From positions 7,535,501 to 7,599,500 of the forward strand of contig NC_091677.1 of the NCBI RefSeq assembly GCF_042453785.1: a stretch of 64,000 nucleotides of DNA. The letters are read 5' to 3'. Position 1 is the stretch's first letter, and each line of letters starts with the position of its first letter. Both the position numbers and the translations under genes were made by a program. The notes beneath the pieces were generated by a model. The model was not told the origin of the DNA. It worked only from the letters and a program-made list of their open reading frames with translations, and made no database searches. Positions 37,855 through 49,267 of this stretch are shown here, piece after piece. Origin of the DNA: Malus domestica (lineage: Eukaryota; Streptophyta; Magnoliopsida; Rosales; Rosaceae).

Positions 37855-38100
37855 GCTCCAAAATCGAAGAGGCACCGTCCTCCGAATCTCGAGAGCCAGA
37901 CTCCCAACATGATTACTTTCTAAAAAATCGAAGAGACACCGCTCTCCGAATCTTGAGAGCCAGACTCCCAGCAGGATTGCTCTCTCAAAAATCGAAGAGG
38001 CACCGTTCTCCAAATCTCGAGAGCCAGATCCTCGACATGATTGCTTGTTCGAAAACTGAAGAGGCACCGCTTTCTCAACTTCGAGAGTCAGATCTCCTTG
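37855..38100. repeat. 64-bp tandem array
   Basis: Four units of 63-65 bases: AAATCGAAGAGGCACCG, CTCCGAATCTCGAGAGCCAG, ACTCCCAACATGATTGCTT. It shares the AAATCGAAGAGGC core with the array at 37181-37410, so both probably descend from one unit. Confidence 0.95.
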
Positions 38101-39574
38101 GATAAAGCTCGTTTGTAATCTTCACACGCAACATCAGCTTTCCAGATACCACATACCACTTTTTCAAAGTGCTCTGACACACGTGAAGCTGGCAGCTCCC
38201 ACTACCGTGCTATGACCAAGCAGGATAAAGGAATAGCATTACTACTTGTTGTTAGGGAAACTCCTATATATGGCGACCTCCATCTTCAACGGACAGGCAG
38301 ACCTGCAAAAATGCTCAACCCTTCCTCATGTCTGAGAGGGCACTCCCAACGAAGCCTCTCGAAATACTCAGTTTTCTTTCCCTCCGATAATACCTCTGCA
38401 AACAAGCTACACCAGAGCAAGAATATCTCATATCATCAGGGTTAAAAGCAAGAGTATCCCATATCATGCTTTTTCCTTGTATTTTCCTTTGGCCTTGTTC
38501 TTACCTGCAAGACAAGGAGAAAGAGAACAATCAGTCAGCACTTGGAATCAAGCTTCCAGTCAGGAACTGACTGCCTGGAACCCCTTACTTGATTACTTAC
38601 CTGGCATTGCTCTCGAGTACTCATCTTCAACATCTTATGCTTCCAGAGAAGATACCACATCTGCTGAGGAACAGATAGGGAAAGTGAGACGGATACAAGG
38701 AAGCATATGGAGACAAGCGTAATAGAACACGTGCCGATACATCCACTACTTTGTCAACAGCAAAAGTATCCCATATCAGCAGGGTCGAACGTACTCTAGA
38801 TTTGATGGACTTGTTTTGACCCTCAAATTCTTCAGTCGGCCTTATACTCTGGAGGAAACCAGAAAATCCTCCAGCCTAGTTCAAGAATAAGCTTGTGGAA
38901 AGTTACTTCTTCAAAAGCAAAAGTATCTCATATCATTTATTCTCCTTTTCTTCTCTTTATCCTTCATGCTGCCTGCAAGATAGGGAGAATGAGAACAATC
39001 AGCCGGAACTCGAAATCAAACTTCTAATCTGGGACTGATTGCTTGGAGCTCTGATTGCTTACCTTGTCTTTCACCTATTTCAGCATATCCCTTAGCTCGG
39101 CGACTTGGGGGACTCCTACTACATGGTTTGTATCGCGCTTGACCAAGCCTGAAACTACAAGTAAGCTTCAAGTGAAATTGATACATTACCTTGTGCATCT
39201 CCACCAGTTAAAGATACCACCCCTGGATGGAGGAAAAGTACTTCCAGAGAAGATGCCACATCTACCTATGAGACAGATAAGGCAAGTGAAGACGAGAGCT
39301 TGAACCTATGTCATTTGTACTAAATCATTCACTTGTACTCACTAAAGGAGAGCTTGAACCTATGTACTTGTGTAAACCCTTCACAATTAATGAGAACTCC
39401 TCTACTCCGTGGACGTAGCCAATCTGGGTGAACCACGTACATCTTGTGTTTGCTTTCCTGTCTCTATTCATTTACATACTTATCCACACTAATGACTAGA
39501 GCAATCTAGTGAAGATCACAAACCTAATACTTTCTGTTGTACCAAAGTCATCACTGATTGTGTGCATCAACAAT

Positions 39575-40328
39575 CCTTAAGTCCTTACCTTTTTGCGTTG
39601 GTAATTGATGAGTTAACAGGACATATTCAAGATGGTATTCCTTGGTGTATGCTTTTCGCAAACGATATAATGTTGATAGATGAAACTCAGGAGGGGTAAA
39701 TGCGAAGCTTAACCTTTGGAGAGAAGTGTTGGAATCTAAAGGTCTTCGCCTAAGCCGATCAAAGACAGAATATATGGAGTGCAAGTTCAGTGCAAATGGA
39801 GGCCAAAATGAGTTAGGGGTGAGGATCGGAGATCAGAAAATACCAAAGAGCGACTGTTTTCGCTACCTAGGATCTATCTTGCAAAAGAACGGAGAATTAG
39901 ATGGAGATCTCAACCATAGAATACAAGCTGGATGGATGAAGTAAAAGAGTGCATCCGGCGTGTTGTGTGACCGTCGTAGGCCACTAAAGCTCAAGGGAAA
40001 ATTTTATAGGACGGCAATAAGGCCGGCGATGCTGTATGGCACATAATGTTGGGCGGTGAAGCATCAACACGTACACAAAATGGGTTTGGACATGTGCAAA
40101 GAAGGCCTACTGACGCTCCGGTTCGAAGATGTGACTACGGGATAGAGGTTCAGGGCCGAAGGGGTAGAGGAAGACCTAGGAAAACTTTGGAATAGACCTT
40201 AAGAAAAGACTTAGAGTGCTTGGATCTAACGGATGACATGACACAAAACCAAGCGCAATGGCGTTCTAGGATTCATATAGCCGACCCCACTTAGTGGGAA
40301 AAGGCTTTGTTGTTGTTGTTGTTGTTGT
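39575..40328 (+). mobile_element. RTE-type LINE fragment with TTG tail
   Basis: Encodes a late part of plant RTE reverse transcriptase (VIDELTGHIQDGIPWC, frames with [41 protein letters not shown]), then a deletion leading to FGHVQRRPTDAP and the C-terminal end, stop and a (TTG)n tail, the usual RTE 3' end in plants. Stops and frame changes are present. CTTGATCTCTGAATG follows at 40329-40343, matching 35253-35267. Confidence 0.85.
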
Positions 40329-41475
40329 CTTGATCTCTGAATGTTTGTTTTTTGTGATTTTTGGCATATGCGATCTAGAAGCATATACAAACAAGTTTGA
40401 CGGTTGGATCGTTAAAATTAGTTTCATAGAATTCGTATCTCATCAAAACTATAGATTAACTAACACTTAGAGTTTATTTATACTTTCATCAAGTATAACA
40501 TAAGATTTTGTGGTATCCACTTGTGTAAATAATTTAAATTGACGATCAAATTCATTCATTGTATTCGTATAGGGTCAAGGAGTGTAGTTGTAAAAAATCA
40601 TCAAAATCGGAGTTAAAATAACCGTTAAATCGTGATTTTTTGTTTTATAACCGTCGAAAAGTTTTGTCTCAATACTTGATCTCTGAATGTTTGTTTTTTG
40701 TGATTTTTGGCATATGCGATCTCGAAGCATATACAAACAAGTTTGACGGTTGGATCGTTAAAATTAGTTTCATAGAATTCGTATCCCATCAAAACGATAG
40801 ATTCACTAACACTTAGAGTTTATTTATACTTTCATTAAGTATAACATAAGATTTTGTGGTATCCACTTGTGTAAATATTTTAAATTGACGATCAAATTCA
40901 TTCATTGTATTCGTATAGGGTCAATGAGTATATTTTTAAAAAATCATCAAAATTGGAGTTAAAATAACCGTTAAATTGTGATTTTTTGTTTTATAACCGT
41001 CGAAAAGTTTTGTCTTATTACTTGATCTCTGAATGTTTGTTTTTTGTGATTTTTGGCGTATGCGATCTCGAAGTATATACAAACAATTTTGACGGTTGGA
41101 TCGTTAAAATTAGTTTCATAAAATTTGTATCCCATAAAAACTATAGATTCACTAACACTTGGAATTTATTTAAACTTTCATTAAGTATAACATAAGATTT
41201 TGTGGTATCCACTTGTGTAAATATTTTAAATTGACGATCAAATTCATTCATTGTATTCGTATAGGGTCAAGGAGTGTAGTTGTAAAAAATCATCAAAATC
41301 GGAGTTAAAATAACCGTTAAATCGTGATTTTTTGTTTTATAACCGTCGAAAAGTTTTGTCTTATTACTTGATCCCTGAATGTTTGTTTTTTGTGATTTTT
41401 GGCGTATGCGATCTCGAAGCATATACAAACAAGTTTGACGGTTGGATCGTTGAAATTAGTTTCGTGTATCCCATC
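40329..41475. repeat. 346-bp tandem repeat, right block
   Basis: Unit starts (TTTGACGGTTGGATCG) at about 40396, 40742, 41090 and 41434, giving spacings of 344-348; about three and a half units. Neighbouring units are highly alike, so the array was homogenised or amplified recently. Confidence 0.95.
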
Positions 41476-41983
41476 AAGTTCAATGGTGTGTGTATATATA
41501 TATATATATTATGTAGATTTAAATCTATTTATTTTGTACGTATAATTATTATAGTTTTTAGGGGTATAAAATTTAATTTAAAACTTAATATATATATATA
41601 TATATATACATATAATTATTATAGTTAATTTAATATATATATAATTAATATAGTATTTTTTACAGTTATAAAATTATTAAATTAATATTCTGCTTATCGT
41701 GTATCGTGTTACCCACGTGTATACCCGAACCAACCCGTTATCTTAACAGGTGCTTATCGGGTTACCCGATAACACCCGATTCATTAGCGTGTCGACCCGA
41801 ACACCTGTTAATTTCGTGTCGTGTTGTGTCGGGTTATCAGGTCGTGTCAAGGAATTGCCAAGCCTATGCTGAAGGAAGCAATCATAAAATTGGAATAAAA
41901 TGCTGAGGAAATTTTGTCACACAGAAAACACAATTGAATACATTTTTCATGAACAATAACGTAAATCTTCCTTGCTTAAAACC

Positions 41984-42928
41984 TTAGTAGGCTAGCAACA
42001 ACATGATCACAACGCTGAACCCCATAGTGAGACTGATTGGGAGACCGCCTTTGTAGTTCGATGATGATGCAGAAGGTTGCCCTGAAGACTCGGTTCGAGA
42101 AATGGAAGTAGGAGCTTCAATTGAAGGAATGTCAGTAGGGTTTGATGCAGGACTGATGGGCAATCCAGATGGCAAAGTATGGGGCAATGTGGGAGCATAT
42201 TGTGCTACCGATTCTGCTGGCGAGGCAATGGAAGTTTCTGGAGCCAAACTAAGAGTCTCCGGTGAAGATGATGGAACTGAAAGAGATTCTAGTGGGGAAG
42301 GGCTTATAGGAGAAGCTGTTGGTGTGGCAGAAGTTGCAAGAGTGTTGACTTCAAGCTTCATTCCTTGACTACAATGTCCAATTGTTCCACAGATGAAGTA
42401 CCTCTTGCCTGGAGAAGATAGAGGAATTGTAGTGCTTCCCCCAGTGTAAGACTGAATTGAGTTACTTGCTTGGCAAGAATCATAGTCTGCCTTTGGTACT
42501 TCAATCACATCATGGTTTGGTGAGTACTGAAAATCTGGATTCATACAAAGGTATGTGTTCATTAGTAGAGGAAAGTAGATGTGAGAGTAAAAATTGGGAA
42601 ATGTTATTAGTATTTCAAAATCGTCATCGCGCAATCTTCTCTTTCTTAACTGTATATTGTTTACTAAGGACTGCAGAATGACTATTGAAATGTGCGAATA
42701 TCAGCTCCTATGTTATAAGATATTTGCATTCAGCATCTTCGAGTATGGAAATAACTTACTGAGATTATCTCCGACTAAGAATGACTGCAATGATGCCCAC
42801 GTCTGAAGGTCAGTACTCGAATCCCATGCGCCGTTTGGACCTCCGACCATGTAAGTGGCTGCCATGGCCAATTCTATGAGCATGGTCACAACAACCAAGC
42901 TCATCAATGTTGTTCTTGGAGCTGCCAT
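41984..42928 (-). CDS. uclacyanin-like blue copper protein (phytocyanin)
   Basis: Two exons, 42928-42760 and 42534-41984, with a GTAAGT donor and AG acceptor in the position usual for phytocyanins (after VGDNL); 239 residues. Order: signal peptide (1-~23, ending AMA), plastocyanin-like domain (about 24-125), Ser/Pro/Thr-rich arabinogalactan-like region, and a C-terminal hydrophobic tail (MGFSVVIMLLLAY) suiting GPI anchoring. Copper ligands are all present: His in PNHDVIEV, Cys and His in FICGTIGHC, Met in SQGMKLEV. That pattern fits uclacyanins, not early-nodulin-like proteins, which lack the ligands. Two further Cys can form the family's disulphide. It should be an extracellular, membrane-anchored electron-transfer or wall-related protein. 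A hAT element ends 118 bases beyond the stop. Confidence 0.92.
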
Positions 42929-43995
42929 ATTTGCTTAATTAGTTATGAAGGGGCGAAGAAGTTGAAGGATAGAATGAAGAAGTAGAGAGAGTCGACCACG
43001 TAGATATAAATTTAGGCACTTCATGTATATAGACGCTGAATGAAAAAGGAGAGACATTTGAAAGTGAAGATAATATTAATTTAGGGTTTAGTTGTTTTAG
43101 TTGGTCAAGTACCATGATGATTAGGCAAGGACAGGTTGTAGATAACATATTGAAGTAAATAGTTCAAAATTTTCTCTTCTTTTTTAACGAATACATAATT
43201 GAAATCTATGGACAATTAAAGGTGGAGATAAATTTTATTGTGTATTGTGGTGTATCATTTCATGTGTTATAATAATTAAGTGGATGAAAATGTTGATTTA
43301 TCACACTTTTAGACAATGGCAGAGACTATGGGACCAGAATGGTCCCTCTTGCCAGTTTTTTTTTTCTTCTAGCTATACCCTTAAAATTCCAGTGTGTTCT
43401 CAATTCACACTTTTTCCATTCTAGATCATGCCTTATTTTTCTTTCAATCTCTCTTATTGTGGTGCAATCTTCATTTCTCCTCCTTATTATATCAACTTTT
43501 CTTTGGCTTTAACTTATATTTTGAAAAAAATCTTACTTACTCTTTACCTATATTCAAGTTTTTTTGTTTGTGCAATGTTTTTAGTTCTCTCTATTTAGGG
43601 TCTTTCAATTTTTATGTAAATTACTCCAATCACTTATGTTATGAGTTCAAATTACTTATGTATGTGATCAGAAGCTTTTCTACACATAAAATTTTAACTC
43701 CACAATTACTTTTAGATTACATTAATAAAAAACAAACACATGTGTTATCATTTGTGTTGAATAACACTTTCACGTGGTGGTGTTACAACTTACAACTACA
43801 CCGAAACAGAATCTGATGGTTAAATTTTGTTAACAAAAACAAAAAGTAGACCTGAAAAACAAAAGAGCGAAGCCAAACTTATGCAATGGAGTGGTTTATG
43901 GCTTCCACGTTGAAGGGTCAATGGACAGGGTGGCTAACTTCATCTTCATGCATGTTTTAGTAGGTATACATCGATTCACCTAATCTACTAATCCA
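42929..43995. other. intergenic, AT-rich, no gene seen
   Basis: The part next to 42929 should hold the uclacyanin promoter. A 140-codon plus-strand frame at 43394-43816 is Phe/Leu/Tyr-rich in AT-rich DNA and looks like chance. Confidence 0.5.
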
Positions 43996-44863
43996 ACCCA
44001 GCAGAATGTTAAATAAGAAAATGTATGAAGCTTTCCATGACGAGGTCCATTGAGATAGTGACACGTTTCATTTCCAAATGTCTGAACACAACTAACCAAA
44101 CCAAGCATCCAGATGCTCTCCTTCAAGAAAAAGATTCATAAGAATTACGAGGATGCAGCCTCGATGCGGCCCCGTGCAAAATTACGAAGAGATTGTACTA
44201 ATTTTTCACGTGTTACAATAAGAATGAACGATATAATCGATACGCTTTATTTTAAGATATATTAACAAGATAAATTTGCATGTTATCATTTATGTAAAAT
44301 AATAACGTCCAGTTGTCATATTTCAAGTATATTAAAAAGTTACTTTTGAAAACAGATCAAATGTATGGATGTACTACTCTTGAAAATGAAAAATGTCCAC
44401 ATATTCTAATACAAACTTTCAGCAGCTACTGAGATTTGCATGTATAGAAGAACATGAAAGTTATAGCTTCACCAAATTCTGGTTTGGTTTACCAAAATAG
44501 AAGGTTCACCAAATTTTGGTATGGTGAACAAGATTTCAAACAAGGGGGACAGGAGAACTGAATTTGTAGATACTATGTAAAATCTCAGCACAAAAGATTC
44601 AGTTATGAATGCTAATAGCTTGGGGTAAACAAACTGTGCCTTCCATTGACCTGCAACATGCATGTCAAGCAAAGAAAATTGTTGATTTGTGATCTCCTTG
44701 CTATTTAGTGATTGCTTTTGTAAGGATGTGAAGGTAAAAGAGCCACATTTCGTGCGAAAAAAAAAAAAAAGATTGCAAGAGATTATAAGGAGTTTATCGA
44801 AATGATTTTGGTATTACTGGTTTGACAATTTAAGTAAGTTCACAACATATACTGATCAAATTT

Positions 44864-45947
44864 GGAATGACTGTAACAAAATGCTTTTTAGCTAAAATGG
44901 TCTCTGAGATTTGCATAACTTCTCATTTTGGTCCCTAAGATTTGAAATAGATAGAATTAGTCCTTGAGTTTGTCCACAATCAATCATTATGGTCATTCCG
45001 TGAAAAATCTCCATAAAATAAGAATAAAATGACAAAAACACCCTCAATTTTGGTCAAACCATTTTGGCCTATTGTTTATTAAGTTGAGGGTAATTTTGTC
45101 ATTTTGATCCTTATTTAACATAATTTTTTACCTAATGATCAAAATGATTGATGATAGACAATCTCAGGGATTACTTCTATTGATTTCAAATCTCAGGGAC
45201 CAACGTGAGTAGTTATGCAAATCCCAGAAACAATTTTGGCTAAAAAAACCATAACAATATGGTGTTCATAAATGTTTTGCTCATCTCGGGGACCATTTTG
45301 GCTAAAAAGCCATAACAAGATCTAAGTTATTGACTATATCTATGGGTGAGCGATATCTTAAAGTCAATGGTAAAGTTTTGAGAAGAAATAGTGATGATAC
45401 TTCCACAATTGTTAAATGGCATCTGCCGACTAATAGTTTTGTTAAGTTAAATTTTGACGGTTCGGTGGCTGGGGACAAGGCGGCAGCGGGATTTGTCTAA
45501 AGAAATCATAATGGGCAGCTTATTGGAGGCAGAGCTTTAAATCTAGATGGTGCCACTATTTTAGAAGTGGAGGTTAGGGCTCTCAGGAAGGGCCTTCTTT
45601 TTGCTCAAAGGAAGGGCTATCCAAAGATTATAGTTGAAGGTGACTCTAAGTTGGTCATTCAGTCAATGTTGGACCGGGGTATGATGCCATGGAATCTGGT
45701 TCTTATTATTGAAGATATCAAGTGGAAGGTGACCAATTTTGATTGCATTGACTGGAAACATATTTATAGAGAGGCTAACTTTGTAGCGGATGCCTTCGCT
45801 CGCTAAGGCCTTCTTATTACTGATTGTCATATTTGGAATCATTGTATTCCTTCATTTGCTTTTCATGCTCTTCAGTTTGATTCTGTAGAGAACGGTTGTA
45901 CTCCAGGGTTTTCCCTTTAATATATTTTCTTGATTAAAAAGAAATAA
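44864..45947 (+). mobile_element. 5'-truncated L1-type LINE with RNase H end (contains a MITE)
   Basis: Absent from the paired copy at 54.7 kb, so an insertion, with ATCAAAT at both edges as a likely target duplication. The plus-strand frame from about 45340 encodes the RNase H-like (RVT_3) end of a plant L1 ORF2 (KLNFDGSVAGDKAAAGF, EVEVRALRKGLLFAQRKG, VEGDSKLVIQSM, HIYREANFVADAFAR), with at least one in-frame stop, and finishes in an A-rich tail. Confidence 0.82.
44883..45310. mobile_element. fold-back MITE
   Basis: Ends GCTTTTTAGCTAAAATGGTC / GACCATTTTGGCTAAAAAGC are inverted copies and the arms continue as a long inverted repeat (TCTGAGATTTGCATAACTTC ... GTAGTTATGCAAATCCCAGA; GGTCCCTAAGATTTGAAATAG ... 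TTTCAAATCTCAGGGACC). About 430 bases, no ORF. Target duplication not resolved; MULE-like or hAT-like origin open. Confidence 0.78.
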
Positions 45948-46659
45948 AAATCAAATCAAAGTTCGTATACATAATTTTCCAAGTTTTTTCTAGGACCTAC
46001 ATTTTTGTATAATAAAAAATGACTAACAGTAAACTAATACTTTCTGCCTAGCTATATAGAAGAGAGATCTAATATCTTTCCAATTATTGTGACATTGCAA
46101 TTACTAGCTAACCTAGCGAGGATGGTGTTGAGTGACTGTAAGGTCATTTACCGATTGAGCTGCATCTTCTAACTTATCGAGTTCAAATCCACCAGACTTC
46201 TGTGAATTTGTCGAGCTTTCCTGCCGGATATAAAACGCTGGCTGCGACGGCACAGCGGAGGTTGTAGAGTAACTATTGAGCATCATAACAACCTCCGACA
46301 TGGTAGGTCTTTCAGCCGAAGCTTCTTGAACGCATAGCAACCCAATGTGGATGCACTTCAAGACCTCATATCTAGGCCACTGGTCTCCCAGACTTGGATC
46401 CAATAACTCCAATGATGTTCCCTTGGCCCAATATTGCCATGCCTATGTAACAATTTTAAGAGTTCACTTCAAGTCAATCTAAATTTACAAAGCTTATTCA
46501 ACCAATTTAACATGTTATGTTGACATACAGTAAATGTGAATTGTTAATCAAGTGATCAGTTCTTGTGCGGCTGTCAGATTTTTAAAAATATAACATATAC
46601 ATACTTACATAACTTTGAAGATTTGAGAAAGTGCTGGAATTCTTTCGACATGTTATAAT

Positions 46660-47637
46660 TTTCAAAAGGTTTTTATCACAAATGTTTCCTGAAATTGATC
46701 CATATCATCAAGACGATATCTGAAATTGAAAATCGATTAATGTAGTCCCCAAAAATAGGTGTCACAAATTAATGTGGTCATTTTGTCACAATTTCGTCAA
46801 AATTTCTATTATGTGCTAATGTGGCACATAACTAGGTCCCACAATTCAATTAAATATTATTAAAAATATTCAAATAATAAAAAACAAATTTTATTTGTAC
46901 AGTTACAAACTAATATATATATATATATATGAACAGTACTGTTAATCTTCTTCTTCCCCACCAATCACCCTTAATTTGTTTTTTCAACTTTTTTTTTCTG
47001 ATTTTTGTCGGGAATTTCTAAATTTTTGTGGGGATAATTAAGGGTAGGTCTCATGGGTCTTTGTCCTATGCTTTTCATGGCCAATGGGAGCACAAGGGAC
47101 CTGGATTTTGTTTCACGGCCACCTCTTCTTCCAGATTCGAGGCCAATAAACAAACTAAAACCAAGAACTCAGAAAGATTCAATCTTGGGAAAAATGGTCG
47201 ACGAAGCCAACAGAGCTGCGTTCTTGGAGATTCAAGGTCCCATGATTGAGCTCATTGCGAAATTGAAGCATGTACAGACGCACATGCAGAACAAGGAAGG
47301 AGAAAATTAGCAGGAGTCGAGGAGGAAAGATGAACATTACTGTTCATCTTCCTATTCCCCACCATTAATTTTTTATTTTTTTTTTTAGTTTTTAATTATA
47401 CAAATAAAAATTGTTTTTTATTATTTACATATTTTTAATTCACATGGTTTTATTTTTATTTGTGGAATCCAGTTATGTGCTGATAAGGCACATAACAGAA
47501 TTTTTTACGGAATTGTGACTGAAGGACCACATATGACATCTATTTTCAGAGATTACGTAAATTGATTTTCAATTTCAGATATTATCTTGATGGGGTGAGT
47601 CAATTTCAGAAACCGTTTGCAATAAAAACCCTTTCCA
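46660..47637. mobile_element. Pack-MULE-like element with long inverted repeats
   Basis: Arms of about 240 bases (46660-46900, 47390-47637) are imperfect inverted copies: AAAAGGTTTTTAT, CTGAAATTGAAAATCGATT and GTGCTAATGTGGCACATAAC on the left match AATAAAAACCCTTT, AATTGATTTTCAATTTCAG and TTATGTGCTGATAAGGCACA on the right. Long arms around a host gene piece are typical of Pack-MULEs. No transposase. The 9-base target duplication could not be resolved. It lies in the broken intron of the CRK pseudogene. Confidence 0.75.
47194..47310 (+). pseudogene. PFD1: captured prefoldin subunit 1 first-exon piece
   Basis: Starting at the ATG at 47194 the frame reads VDEANRAAFLEIQGPMIEL then AKLKHVQTHMQNKEGE, matching the first helix of plant prefoldin subunit 1 (recalled: DEANRAAFMEIQ..MIELTGKLKQVQ), then stops. 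Prefoldin delivers unfolded actin and tubulin to the CCT chaperonin. Only about 38 residues remain, inside the Pack-MULE-like element, with the same strand open from 47053. The match ends near where the parent's first intron would be expected, so capture from genomic DNA is likely. Confidence 0.72.
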
Positions 47638-47639
47638 GA

Positions 47640-48298
47640 ACTACAATCCCCAAGCTGGCTTCTGGCGTATTTGGAGGGAACTCGGATTCTACCGCACGTG
47701 GCTATTGAGTTATGGAAGCAGCAAGTCAATGAGTTTAGGGAGGCTATGGTGGATACGATAGTGGAGGGAGGGAAACAACGAAGAAGTAGGGGGTCAATGG
47801 GTCATGGATGGGGGGTAGTCCAGGGGAAGGGCTCGCGGGGCGGGGTCCCGGGGAGGGGGATGTCTGTCAATGGAAGAAACTCATTTTTGGGGAGCTAAAG
47901 CTGAATTGCAACGCTGCATGGAGGAAATACACGAAGGTGGGTGGGGTTGGATGGGTGCTCCGGGACTTTGCTGGGATCCCTAGGCTTACGGGAGGGGTGG
48001 GAGGGGAGCGGTTCGTGGTTGCAGTCATGGCGGAGGCAGAGGCAATTAGGCAAGGGATGGAGATGGTTATTGGAAGTGATGTCCGGTACTAGATTAGTGG
48101 TGGAATCGGATTCTAAGGGATTGATTCAGATGATAAACAAGGATATCACGGTTGATGTGACGGGAGATTTAGTTGAGATGAGTTAGGTCCACAGTTCCTT
48201 TTTAATATTGTAGCAGAAGATGCAAATGTAACTGTTCGTATCTAAATTCAACAAAGTTCTACTTTTCGACCAAAACAAAAAAAAACAAAACAAAAGGC
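47640..48298 (+). mobile_element. L1-type LINE 3' fragment (RNase H end)
   Basis: Encodes the RNase H-like end of a plant L1 ORF2 in two frames (LKLNCNAAWRKYTKVGGVGW, RFVVAVMAEAEAIRQGMEM, then RLVVESDSKGLIQMINKD) and ends in an A-rich tail (CAAAACAAAA). The frame is broken after VIGSDV. It directly adjoins the Pack-MULE-like element. Confidence 0.78.
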
Positions 48299-49267
48299 AT
48301 CAAATTTGGTTTCAAAATTTTCATTTTTAGCATATTCTAGTGTGATGTATCCCCTGCAAGTAATGTATGAGTTAGAGAAGAATATATATCAAGCGATGAG
48401 CATTGCGGATCTAACTAATTAAAAGTACCAGATATGCGATATGTATTGCCATGAGTTTGGCTTCCGTGGAACAGTTTTGCCAAACCAAAATCCGATATTT
48501 TGGGGTTCATGTCTTTGTCTAAGAGGATGTTGCTGGGTTTCAAATCTCGATAAATAATTCTAAGCTGAAAATCTTCGTGCAGATAAAGTAGCCCTCATGC
48601 AATTCCAACGATGATTTTGAATCTTCTTTCCCATTCCAAACTAAATGTTCTCCCATGATCTATGTCCAAAACTTTAATGAGTTCAATATTAACATAATTT
48701 TAATGTGATGAAGAGAAAAAAATACATAATCTACACCAAAAGCAAATAACCTAGGGACAACTAATTAATACCAAATAAAATCTTGTCCAAGCTCCCGTTG
48801 GGTAGGTATTCGTAGACGAGTAACTTCTCTTCATCTTCTAAGCAGAGGCCCAGCAGTCTCACCAGATTCCAGTGGAGTAACTTAGCAACGAGCATTACTT
48901 CGGTTTTCAGTTCTGCTAGACCTTGGCCTGAACTATGTGACGGCCATTTCACCGTTATGTCCTGTCCATCAGGCAGTTTTCCCTAGAGGTGCATATATGG
49001 ACAGTGTCATTTACGTAAATGTCATCAAACTGTAGAGAATGCATTAATTGCAATTGAACTGGAAGTACGTACCTTGTAAACTGGACCAAATCCACCTTCT
49101 CCGAGTTTATATGCTACTGAGAAATTGCCGGTTGCAACTTTAGGTGTATGTAGTCCAATCAAAAGTGCATCCATTCTATTGTTACCATCTTCACGAACAT
49201 CCGAAACATCATCTCATGACAATATGCAAAGCTAATGTCTTTGGGGGCATATATAAGTTAATGTCTT

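Larger units (their letters stand above)
35553..39574 (+). mobile_element. degenerate Gypsy/Tat-like LTR element remnant
   Basis: The right end (about 39310-39574) is an LTR end closely related to the LTR of the 29.0 kb element: it has CGTGGACGTAGCC, GGGTGAACCACG, ACATCTTGTGTT and ends TGTGCATCAACA. The interior holds two ~65-base tandem arrays and a long minus-strand coiled-coil ORF, antisense to the LTR. Tandem arrays between pol and the 3' LTR and antisense ORFs are known in Tat-lineage Gypsy elements, so that affiliation is inferred. No gag/pol domain is left and the left LTR was not found, so the left boundary is approximate. It is a broken fossil with several breaks and with a small hAT element inside. 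Confidence 0.6.
34536..41866. mobile_element. hAT-type element with 346-bp internal tandem repeats and nested insertions
   Basis: Left end TAGGCCTGGCAA and right end TTGCCAAGCCTA are inverted copies, flanked by a perfect 8-base duplication TGCTGAAG (34528-34535, 41867-41874), as in hAT elements. Both subterminal regions (34540-34700, 41690-41850) are packed with AACGGGTCGTGTCGTG-type words. Most of the rest is a 346-base tandem repeat (34832-35267 and 40329-41475) split by a 5 kb nested LINE/LTR complex. No hAT transposase frame. Without the nested material the element would be about 2.3 kb. Its right end is only 118 bases downstream of the uclacyanin stop codon, so it may lie in that gene's 3' UTR. 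Confidence 0.87.
43996..46080. repeat. segmental duplication, copy 1 (paired with 53838-54850)
   Basis: From CCCAGCAGAATGTTAAATAAG through CTGCAACATGCATGTCAAG to AAAAATGACTAACAGTAAAC this aligns with 53838-54850, except for a 1.1 kb insertion at about 44864-45947. In this copy it adjoins the 3' end of the receptor-kinase pseudogene. Confidence 0.85.

Noticed and set aside
37181-38100. CRISPR-like or regulatory array
   Set aside because: Units are contiguous 64-65-base tandem repeats without unique spacers, in a plant LTR element.
43394-43816. 140-codon plus-strand frame
   Set aside because: Phe/Leu/Tyr-rich translation of AT-rich DNA with no motif; likely chance.
45340-45806. Host RNase H gene
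   Set aside because: RNase H-like frame with an in-frame stop, an A-rich tail, likely target duplication and absence from the paired copy show a LINE end.
47808-48186. Second host RNase H gene
   Set aside because: Same type of broken L1 ORF2 end with an A-rich tail.
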